A DNA stretch of 6,937 nt from Chlorobiota bacterium (GTDB lineage Bacteria > Bacteroidota > Ignavibacteria > Ignavibacteriales > Ignavibacteriaceae), in assembly GCA_008363265.1 (NCBI GenBank), contig RHKR01000117.1, forward strand, positions 1-6,937, given 5' to 3'. Positions 1 through 6,472 of the stretch are shown one piece after another; the first letter of the stretch is position 1; every line of letters starts with the position of its first letter. The notes under the pieces are model-generated. The model was not told the DNA's origin and made no database searches. It was given only the letters and a program-made list of their open reading frames with translations. Position numbers and translations under genes: made by a program.

Positions 1-3000
1 ATTGTGATCTTTAACCGCTTGGTGAATTTGGCAACACACTGCTCAATAGGAAGTGCCGACTCGACGAGAATTTTCACCGAGTCTCCGTTTAACTCAGCCT
101 TGCCCGCAAGATAAAGCACCGCTCCCTCTTCCATTAGCGATATGTGTCTCTCGTAAGCCCTTGCCCACATTGTACACTCGAACATACCGCCAAGACCGTT
201 CACCGTAAATGTTGCGAACGCAGCCCCGTTATTGCCTATCTTCGATTCGAGCTCATTGATCACACCACAAATGCCGACCTGCTTGTCGTTTATTGTCTCA
301 AAATTTTCGACATTGGATGTAAATGAAAACGCCCTGTCTTCAATATCATAAGCAGACATCGGGTGATTTGATATGTAGAATCCTGTAACCTCAAGTTCCT
401 TTGCAAAGCGTTCTTTCAGGCTCCAGTCTTCAGTTACCGGTAGTTTCGGTTCAATTATCGTTTCCTGAAGTGCTTCTTCGCCGAAGAGACTCTCGGTGCT
501 GTCGTCGTTTATTTCCTGAACATTCTGTCCGAATACAATTATCTCCGGGATGGCTTCGAAGATCGATCTCCTGTTGCTGTTTATTGAGTCGAATGCTCCG
601 GCCATCACCAGCCCTTCCATCGCCCTCTTGTTCACCAGCCTCAGGTCGACGAGGGAAGCGAACTCGAAGACGCTCCTGAAGTCACGCCCAAGCTTTTTCC
701 TCGCCGCGGTAATACTGTCCACCGCGGTCTCACCCACGTTCTTGATCGCTGAGAGGCCAAAACGGATCATTTTATTCTCAACCGTAAAGAACTTGGCTGG
801 TCTGTTAACATCAGGTGAGAGCACCTTGATGCCGAGTTTGCGGCAGTCCTCGAGGAAAAGGGTCACCTTTTCCTGCTTGCCAAACTCGTGCGTCATGTTC
901 GCGGCAAGGAACTCTTCGGTGAAGTGCGCCTTAAGATACGCGGTCTGATAAGCGAGGTAAGAGTATGCGACCGCATGGCTTTTGTTGAAGCCGTAGTTGG
1001 CGAACTTGTCGATAAGGTCGAATACCTCACCGGCGATCTTCTCATTGATCTCATGAGCGGTGGCAGCATCAACAAAAATTTTCCGCTGCTTTGCCATTGC
1101 CTCAACGTCCTTTTTACCCATCGCCCTTCGGAGGATATCCGCTTCGGCGAGTGACATCCCGGCGAGCTGGTTCGCGATCCTGATGACCTGCTCCTGATAA
1201 ACTATGATGCCGTAGGTTTCCTTCAGGATCGGCTCAAGTTTCGGATGGAGATATGTGATCTGCTGCCTGCCGTACTTACGGTCGATAAAGTCGTCGATGT
1301 TTTCCATCGGACCCGGACGGTAAAGCGCGTTCATCGCTGCAAGGTCTTTGATCGACTGCGGTTTGAGCCTCTTCAGGTGCTTGCGCATCGGGACAGATTC
1401 GAACTGGAATATCCCGGTCGTCTTTCCATCGGCAAAGATATCGTAAGTCAACTGGTCATCGAGCGGTATCGCGTCGATATCGTGAACCCATTCCTCTTGG
1501 GGGCGTGTTTGCCGCGCCATGGCCAGGGTGTCTTCAATTATCGATAGTGTGCGGAGGCCGAGGAAATCCATCTTCAGGAGCCCCGCAGCCTCAAGTTCTT
1601 TCATGTTGTACTGCGACACCACTTCCATCGTGGAGGCATCAACCACCGCCAGAGGCACATAATCGCTCACATCCCCCGGGGCTATCACCACACCCGCCGC
1701 GTGCTTCGAGGCATTCCTGTTCATTCCCTCAAGTGTCTTCGCGTATTTGAACAGTTCAGCCAGTTTTGGATCAGGGGTATTCTGGAAATTTTTCAGTTCC
1801 GGCACCTCAGCCAAAGCTTTTTCGATACTGTAAACCTTCCCGAAGATCGAAGGGATGTATTTGGTAATATGATTCACGGTTGATAGCGGAACATTAAGCA
1901 CGCGTCCCACATCCTTGATCGCCGCCTTTGAAGCCAGAGTCGAGAATGTGATGATCTGTGAGACCGATTCCGAGCCGTACTTCCTCTTCACATACTCTAT
2001 CACCTCACCACGCTTTTCGTCGGCGAAGTCAACATCGATATCAGGCATCGACTTCCTTGCAGGATTGAGAAACCGTTCGAAAAGGAGGTCATAATCGAGC
2101 GGGTTGATCTTCGTTATTCCCAGCACGAAAGCTATCAGCGAACCTGCCGCGGAACCACGACCCGGCCCCACTGAAACTCCCATCTCTTTTGCCGCGTTAA
2201 TGAAATCCTGAACGATCAGAAAGTAACCCGCGAAGCCCATCGATTTGATCGTTTTAAGTTCATATTCGAACCGCTCGGTAAGTTCCTGGCTCTTCTCACC
2301 AGGAAATATCTCGTCAAATCTTTTTCGCGACAGATATTCGAAGTAACCGTCCAGTGTTTTGTCGGGTGAGTCATCAGGTATTGGGAAGTTCGGGAAAAAG
2401 TATTCCTTTTTATCGAGGTCAACATTACACTTGTCGGTAATTTCAAGAGTACTGGCTATCGATTCCGGCCACTTCTTGAAGAGATCGATCATCTCTTCCT
2501 GCGACTTGAAGTAGATCTGATCGGTACCGTATCTCAGTTTTTTATAATCCTCATCCCCCCCTTTTTCCGAGAGCTTAAGGAGAATATTGTGCGCTATCGC
2601 GTCTTCTTTTTTTATGTAGTGACAATCGTTGGTTGCAACCAGTTTTATCCCCAGTTCCTTGGCCAGGCGCGGTACCCCTTCGAGAATGAGAGGGTCATCG
2701 GGCATCTTATGGTCCTGGATCTCGAGATAGAAATCGTCACCGAAAATTTCGTGATACTGCTTCGCCACTTCCCTCGCCGTCGCGTAGTCACGCCTCCGGA
2801 TGTAAAAGGAGACGATCCCTCCAAGACAGGCTGAAGTGCAGATGAGTCCTTCCGAGTATTCCCGCAGCAGTTCGAGATCGATCCTCGGCTTGTAGTAATA
2901 ACCTTCAAGAAATCCCCTTGATGAAAGCTTTATGAGGTTCTTGAACCCCTGGTTGTTCTTTGCAAGGAGTATGAGGTGGTGGTAAACCTTTTTCCTGTTC

Positions 3001-3266
3001 CCTGTCACGGGTTCAAAGTCGGGGGCTTTGTCGAACCTGCTCTTGTTCTCGATCGTGATGTAGGCTTCCATTCCGAGCACCGGTTTAAGCCCCGATCCCT
3101 TAGCCGCTTTATAGAACTCCGGAATACCATACATCACTCCGTGATCGGTCAGTGCCACGGCATGCATATCGAAATCAGCAGCCGCCTTCACCAGTCCCTT
3201 AACCGTACAGGCCGCGTCCTGTAAACTGTAGTGTGTGTGGTTGTGTAAATGTACGAAATTACCCAT
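1..3266 (-). CDS. dnaE: DNA polymerase III subunit alpha (replicative polymerase), 3' end cut by window
   Basis: Catalytic subunit of the chromosomal replicase, a C-family polymerase. The frame is open from ATG 3266 to the left edge: 1088 codons plus 2 nt, with no stop or frameshift seen. The start follows an AAGGGA and lies 2 nt after the dut stop. Domains in order: PHP domain (about 1-280) opening HLHNHTHYSLQDAA, with candidate metal ligands H8, H10, D17, H42, E67, H97, C147, D214 and H216; palm with PDIDVDF (D409, D411) and KMDFLGL (D567), which align with the E. coli catalytic aspartates D401, D403 and D555; fingers with YRPGPM (649-654); helix-hairpin-helix IKNVGETAV (841-849); a clamp-motif-like TESLF (924-928); OB fold about 997-1075. 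Against a usual length near 1150-1200, only the C-terminal tau-binding region should lie outside the window. The intact PHP site suggests an active proofreading nuclease, by inference from the family. Confidence 0.97.
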   Translation of the reverse strand, partial: MGNFVHLHNHTHYSLQDAACTVKGLVKAAADFDMHAVALTDHGVMYGIPEFYKAAKGSGLKPVLGMEAYITIENKSRFDKAPDFEPVTGNRKKVYHHLILLAKNNQGFKNLIKLSSRGFLEGYYYKPRIDLELLREYSEGLICTSACLGGIVSFYIRRRDYATAREVAKQYHEIFGDDFYLEIQDHKMPDDPLILEGVPRLAKELGIKLVATNDCHYIKKEDAIAHNILLKLSEKGGDEDYKKLRYGTDQIYFKSQEEMIDLFKKWPESIASTLEITDKCNVDLDKKEYFFPNFPIPDDSPDKTLDGYFEYLSRKRFDEIFPGEKSQELTERFEYELKTIKSMGFAGYFLIVQDFINAAKEMGVSVGPGRGSAAGSLIAFVLGITKINPLDYDLLFERFLNPARKSMPDIDVDFADEKRGEVIEYVKRKYGSESVSQIITFSTLASKAAIKDVGRVLNVPLSTVNHITKYIPSIFGKVYSIEKALAEVPELKNFQNTPDPKLAELFKYAKTLEGMNRNASKHAAGVVIAPGDVSDYVPLAVVDASTMEVVSQYNMKELEAAGLLKMDFLGLRTLSIIEDTLAMARQTRPQEEWVHDIDAIPLDDQLTYDIFADGKTTGIFQFESVPMRKHLKRLKPQSIKDLAAMNALYRPGPMENIDDFIDRKYGRQQITYLHPKLEPILKETYGIIVYQEQVIRIANQLAGMSLAEADILRRAMGKKDVEAMAKQRKIFVDAATAHEINEKIAGEVFDLIDKFANYGFNKSHAVAYSYLAYQTAYLKAHFTEEFLAANMTHEFGKQEKVTLFLEDCRKLGIKVLSPDVNRPAKFFTVENKMIRFGLSAIKNVGETAVDSITAARKKLGRDFRSVFEFASLVDLRLVNKRAMEGLVMAGAFDSINSNRRSIFEAIPEIIVFGQNVQEINDDSTESLFGEEALQETIIEPKLPVTEDWSLKERFAKELEVTGFYISNHPMSAYDIEDRAFSFTSNVENFETINDKQVGICGVINELESKIGNNGAAFATFTVNGLGGMFECTMWARAYERHISLMEEGAVLYLAGKAELNGDSVKILVESALPIEQCVAKFTKRLKIT

Positions 3267-3268
3267 TC

Positions 3269-3727
3269 CTATCCCTTCCCTGTTGAGCCGAACCCGCCGG
3301 TTCCTCTTTCTGTATCGCTGAGTTCATGAGTTTCTATTATTTCCGCCTTGTGGACACGGCCGAGGATCAGTTGCGCGATCCTGTCACCGCGGTTGATCAC
3401 AAAGTCTTCCGGACCGAAATTGAAAAGGATCACCTTTATCTCGCCCCTGTAATCTTCATCGATCGTGCCGGGGGCGTTGAGAACACCGATCCCGTTCTTG
3501 AAGGCAAGTCCGCTTCTGGGGCGTACCTGTATCTCGTAACCGTGAGGTATCTCAACCTGAAGGTTGGTTGGAACGGCGGCAAATCCGCCCTTCACGATCA
3601 CAAGCGGTTCACTGATGCCGGCCCTGATATCCATCCCTGCCGCCCCTTCGGTCTGATATTCAGGTAAGGGAATATCGCTCATCGCCTGATCAATTCTTCT
3701 GAATTTCAATACCGGATCGTTGCTCAT
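3269..3727 (-). CDS. dut: dUTP diphosphatase (dUTPase), trimeric type
   Basis: Hydrolyses dUTP to dUMP and pyrophosphate in the cytosol, which limits uracil incorporation into DNA and supplies dUMP for thymidylate synthesis. The 152-residue protein has the normal length and all five family motifs in order: AAGMDIRA (29-36), PRSGLA (69-74), NAPGTIDEDYRGE (84-96) with the presumed catalytic Asp90 and the base-stacking Tyr93, RGDRIAQLIL (113-122), and a glycine-rich RGTGGFGSTG (141-150) whose Phe146 closes over the substrate in known structures. The ATG at 3727 is preceded by AAGGAA about 10 nt upstream, inside the last codons of the flippase gene. A later Met16 would remove the first strand and is less likely. 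The TAG stop is 2 nt from the dnaE start, so translation of the two is probably coupled. Their functional link is direct: clean nucleotide pool and polymerase. Confidence 0.98.
   Translation of the reverse strand: MSNDPVLKFRRIDQAMSDIPLPEYQTEGAAGMDIRAGISEPLVIVKGGFAAVPTNLQVEIPHGYEIQVRPRSGLAFKNGIGVLNAPGTIDEDYRGEIKVILFNFGPEDFVINRGDRIAQLILGRVHKAEIIETHELSDTERGTGGFGSTGKG
3273..3278 (-). promoter_or_regulatory. Ribosome binding site of dnaE
   Basis: AAGGGA lies in the last codons of dut, 6 nt before ATG 3266. The spacing and the start at the conserved PHP opening (MGNFVHLHNH) agree, so the dnaE start is well supported. Confidence 0.5.
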
Positions 3728-3732
3728 TCGTA

Positions 3733-5214
3733 TTATTTCCTTCGAAGTTTTCCTGAAATTGTTTCCTTGACTATCGTAAGCTCACGCGTGCTAACCACTC
3801 CTGTGAGTACGAGCGCGGCCGGATAAAGGACAGCGAGGATGATCTTTATAAAAATCGAGACTCCCGCTCCTTCGATCATTGTATAGTAGACGCCGAACAC
3901 CACGGTTATCAGGATCAGCACGGTGATTATCTTCCGGTATTCATAATTAATTTCAAACAGCTTTTTGCCATAATAAAAGAATGAAAAAGCAATGATAACA
4001 TACGCCCCAAGCGTGGCAAGAGCGGCTCCCATTATTCCCATCACGGGAATCAACGCGAAATTCAGAACCACGTTGGCAACCGCTCCAATACCAAGAAGTA
4101 CTGGTACCGGGATACTCTTCTCTTTGATGTAAAAAGATGCATTAAAATTAACGTAAAACCCGTAGAACAGATATCCCAGAAGTATAACCGGAATGATATC
4201 GCGCCCCGACCAGAATGCCTCACCAAGGAAGTGTATCCTTCCGAAACCGAACCCGGTGATATCCTCAATAAAAAGGGTGAGATAGACAACTATCACGCTG
4301 CCGACAATTGTAAAATATGTGAATACCTTGGCAAAAAGGTCTTTCGCGCTGTCATCCGATGCATGTTTAAGGAAGAATGGCTGCCACGCGAACTGGAACA
4401 TGCTCACAAAGAGCATCATAAATATCCCGAGTTTATAATTCGCGTTGTAAATACCAAGCGTTTTCAGATCGGTCAATCTCTCAACTATCGGTTTATCGAC
4501 AACCTGCATAAGCATCGCCGCGAATCCCGCCGGGAGGAAAGGAAGCCCGAACTTCATCAGCCTCTTCAGCAACTGAAACTCGAACTCAAAAGAGAGGTTC
4601 GCGTACACATAGGGTGTAAGGGCTAAAAATGTGTAAACAGAAGCGATTAGGTTCGAAATAAAAACAGCCTCAACCCCCATGTCGAAACCAAGTATCAGAA
4701 CGAAGTTCAACCCGATGTTGATGAGAATGTTGATCACCCTGATCTTCGAGAATGTGATCGCCTTGTTCTCAAGCCTCAGGGCAATGAACGGAAGAACTGA
4801 CAACGCGTCGAGAAGGAGTATATTGATCGAATACGAAATAAGATGCTGGTAATTAGCGGCAACAGCAGCATCGATACTGATCGCAACCCCAAGAGAGGGC
4901 TTTATCATATAAAGTACAAGCGCGAACAAAGCACCGGTAGAAAGCACGGTAAAATAAGAAGTGGTGAATACCTTCTTCGAACCCTTGTTCTCAGGCAATG
5001 AGCCCATCTTCAGAAATGCTGAATCCATCCCGTAAATGAATACTATGTTGAACACCGCCATATAGGCATAGAGGTTTGCAACAACCCCCATATCGTTCGG
5101 ATTGAAAATATTGCTGTAGAAAGGCACCAAAACAAAATTAAGGAAACGGCCCACCACGGTCGATATCCCGTAGATCACCGTTTCCTTTGAAAGTTGTTTT
5201 AGCTTGTCGATCAT
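3733..5214 (-). CDS. Polysaccharide/lipid-linked oligosaccharide flippase (Wzx-like, MOP superfamily)
   Basis: Predicted inner-membrane protein of 493 residues that would move a lipid-linked glycan precursor across the membrane for LPS, capsule or another surface polymer. About 14 hydrophobic segments can be picked out by eye, near residues 12-32, 43-62, 85-105, 120-142, 157-178, 181-203, 222-240, 258-280, 295-315, 338-358, 367-388, 391-413, 428-445 and 451-473, which is the usual number for the family. The N-terminus (short amphipathic stretch, then YGISTVVGRFLNFVLVPFYS) and the RLENKAITFSKIRVINILIN stretch are typical of Bacteroidota-type flippases. The ATG overlaps the nadC stop as ATGA and has no convincing Shine-Dalgarno sequence, so it probably depends on coupling to nadC. 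No glycosyltransferase or polymerase gene is present in the window, so the substrate cannot be named. A MurJ-type lipid II role is possible but I see no specific sign of it. Confidence 0.88.
   Translation of the reverse strand: MIDKLKQLSKETVIYGISTVVGRFLNFVLVPFYSNIFNPNDMGVVANLYAYMAVFNIVFIYGMDSAFLKMGSLPENKGSKKVFTTSYFTVLSTGALFALVLYMIKPSLGVAISIDAAVAANYQHLISYSINILLLDALSVLPFIALRLENKAITFSKIRVINILINIGLNFVLILGFDMGVEAVFISNLIASVYTFLALTPYVYANLSFEFEFQLLKRLMKFGLPFLPAGFAAMLMQVVDKPIVERLTDLKTLGIYNANYKLGIFMMLFVSMFQFAWQPFFLKHASDDSAKDLFAKVFTYFTIVGSVIVVYLTLFIEDITGFGFGRIHFLGEAFWSGRDIIPVILLGYLFYGFYVNFNASFYIKEKSIPVPVLLGIGAVANVVLNFALIPVMGIMGAALATLGAYVIIAFSFFYYGKKLFEINYEYRKIITVLILITVVFGVYYTMIEGAGVSIFIKIILAVLYPAALVLTGVVSTRELTIVKETISGKLRRK
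3737..3742 (-). promoter_or_regulatory. Ribosome binding site of dut
   Basis: AAGGAA lies within the final Arg-Lys codons of the flippase gene. From AAGGA to ATG 3727 there are 10 nt, a slightly long but acceptable spacing. It supports the ATG at 3727 over the internal Met16. Confidence 0.5.
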
Positions 5215-6059
5215 TCCAGGGGTTTCAGTTTCAGATCGAGTGAGATATCGAGCGCCCTGGCGGAGTGAGTGAGTTCTCCAACAGAGATGTAGTCAACCCC
5301 GGTCTCTGCAACGGCTCTTACATTCTTGAGAGTGATACCGCCGGAAGCCTCGAGCAGACAGGTGTTGTTTGTGATCGCAACCGCCTCTTTGATCTGAGCA
5401 ACCTCGAAATTGTCGAGCATGATGACATCGACACCACTGGCAAGTGCCTCCTGAAGTTCTTCAAGGTTCTTCACCTCAACCTCGATCTTGTACGAGGTTT
5501 CATTCTCGAGCTGATGTTCCTTCACGGCCTTTACTGCTGCGGCGATCGAGCCGGCTGCCTCAATGTGGTTGTCTTTGATGAGATACATGTCGTAAAGACC
5601 TGTCCTGTGATTCAGACAGCCGCCTGTTTTTACGGCAAGCTTGTCAGTGAGCCTCAGCCCGGGGGCTGTTTTGCGTGTATCGAGTATTCTTGCGGATGTG
5701 CCTTCAACCGCATCGGCATATGCAGCTGCCAAGGTGGCAATGCCAGACATCCTCTGAAGGAAGTTGAGAGCTGTACGCTCCGCGGTAAGGATTGAAGCGG
5801 CGTTACCCTCCACTTCGATCAGCACATCGCCGGCCTTGATCTCCGAACCGTCCTCGTGAAAGGCATTAAACTCGACCGTTTCGTCGACAAGTTCAAAAAC
5901 CTGGCGGGCCACAGCAACACCGGAAAGGATGCCACCGGCCTTTGCTCTGAAAATGCCGGTAGCAAGCCGGCGATCTTTTAAAATTGCTTCGGTTGTTATG
6001 TCGCCGCTCTTGATGTCCTCTTCGAGCGCCGACTCAATTATTCGATCTACCTGTTTCAG
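5211..6059 (-). CDS. nadC: Nicotinate-nucleotide pyrophosphorylase (quinolinate phosphoribosyltransferase), probable CTG start
   Basis: Converts quinolinate and PRPP to nicotinate mononucleotide, CO2 and pyrophosphate in de novo NAD synthesis. Motifs, numbered from CTG 6059: N-terminal ALEEDIKSGDITTEA (about 12-26), ERTALNFLQRMSGIAT, the phosphate/quinolinate-binding DTRKT (127-131), NHR (150-152), IKDNH (161-165), EVEV, MLDN with D216, then EASGGI and the ISVGELTHSA tail typical of this fold. One small variant is GGCLNHR where GGGxNHR is more usual. The first ATG/GTG/TTG-type codon in frame is GTG 5912, which would delete about 49 residues including the conserved DITT region. Between it and the upstream in-frame TAA (6065-6063) the only plausible initiator is CTG 6059, which gives 282 residues, normal for NadC, and lies 7 nt after AAGGA. 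Product identity is very secure; the start is an inference. nadA and nadB are not in the window. Confidence 0.95.
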   Translation of the reverse strand: MKQVDRIIESALEEDIKSGDITTEAILKDRRLATGIFRAKAGGILSGVAVARQVFELVDETVEFNAFHEDGSEIKAGDVLIEVEGNAASILTAERTALNFLQRMSGIATLAAAYADAVEGTSARILDTRKTAPGLRLTDKLAVKTGGCLNHRTGLYDMYLIKDNHIEAAGSIAAAVKAVKEHQLENETSYKIEVEVKNLEELQEALASGVDVIMLDNFEVAQIKEAVAITNNTCLLEASGGITLKNVRAVAETGVDYISVGELTHSARALDISLDLKLKPLE

Positions 6060-6062
6060 AAA

Positions 6063-6470
6063 TTATTCCTTAAAATATTTCTCAATAAGTTTGTTAAAGA
6101 TCTCAGGGGATCTTACAGGCCTGCCTGATTCAACACTTAAAAAAGCATGTTGGGTATAGCCTGTAGCTATCACTCTTTCCCCGACCCGGATGGTGTAATC
6201 GATCCGCAGCCGGGCCATCGGCTTCGATTCAAGCCGCGATTCGATCTCGAGTACATCATCATAAAATGCCGGAGAGTGATATTTTATGTATGCATCGTTG
6301 AGAGGCAGCATGAATCCTGCATCTTCAAATTCCTTGTAAGACATCCCCATCTCACGGATCATTTCAGTACGCCCCACTTCGAAGAACTCGAGGTACTTAC
6401 CGTTGTAGACGAACTTCATTTGGTCAGTATCCGCGTACCGGATACGGATGGTTGTTTTATTGGAGACCAT
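6063..6470 (-). CDS. Acyl-CoA thioesterase, hot-dog fold (4HBT, YbgC/FadM-like)
   Basis: A 135-residue single hot-dog domain expected to hydrolyse an acyl-CoA thioester in the cytosol, working as an oligomer. The family signature lies at the N-terminus: RYADTDQM (11-18), then VYNGKYLEFFEVGR (21-34). Asp16 matches the catalytic aspartate of the YbgC group (DTDxxGVVYxxxY). Lys19 stands where many relatives have Gly. The rest (SYKEFEDAGFMLPLNDA, KYHSPAFYDDVLEIESRL, then a strand-rich RLRIDYTIRVGERVIATGYTQHAF split across the C-terminal half) follows the usual strand order. The ATG is 5 nt after an AGGAG that overlaps the accA stop, a strong ribosome site. Substrate cannot be read from sequence: short or medium acyl-CoA, or an aryl-CoA such as the menaquinone intermediate DHNA-CoA, are all possible. 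Being next to accA favours a lipid-related role, by inference only. Confidence 0.9.
   Translation of the reverse strand: MVSNKTTIRIRYADTDQMKFVYNGKYLEFFEVGRTEMIREMGMSYKEFEDAGFMLPLNDAYIKYHSPAFYDDVLEIESRLESKPMARLRIDYTIRVGERVIATGYTQHAFLSVESGRPVRSPEIFNKLIEKYFKE
6066..6071 (-). promoter_or_regulatory. Ribosome binding site that decides the nadC start
   Basis: AAGGAA lies in the last codons of the thioesterase gene, directly before its TAA. The distance from AAGGA to the CTG at 6059 is 7 nt, an optimal spacing, and no other initiator-like codon lies at a suitable distance in the nadC frame. This is the main reason for placing the nadC start at CTG rather than at GTG 5912. Confidence 0.65.
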
Positions 6471-6472
6471 CT

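Noticed and set aside
550..948. Plus-strand open frame of 132 codons opposite dnaE (and similar ones at 1245-1547, 2589-2834 and 144-326)
   Set aside because: They lie antisense to the conserved dnaE frame, have low-complexity or odd composition, show no family motif and lack ribosome sites. They are shadows of dnaE codon bias.
2216..2446. Short minus-strand open frames inside dnaE (also 2645-2908 and 893-1105) and inside the flippase gene (4062-4289)
   Set aside because: They are in a different frame from the host gene on the same strand, while the host frame is intact and conserved throughout. They do not mark frameshifts.
4231..4626. Plus-strand open frame of 131 codons opposite the flippase gene
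   Set aside because: The translation is rich in charged residues because it mirrors hydrophobic membrane-segment codons. It has no recognisable motif.
5265..5795. Plus-strand open frame of 176 codons opposite nadC
   Set aside because: It is fully antisense to the conserved core of NadC and its Cys-rich translation matches no family known to me.
5211..5912. GTG at 5912 as the nadC start
   Set aside because: It would drop the conserved N-terminal region with DITT, has no ribosome site and would leave about 150 nt of clearly NadC-like coding sequence untranslated.
5934..5972. Inverted repeat ACCGGC/GCCGGT with a 15-nt loop, plus a further GCCGGC
   Set aside because: The stem is only 6 bp and encodes ordinary NadC residues. 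There is no T-run and no link to a gene boundary, so neither a terminator nor a regulatory hairpin is supported.
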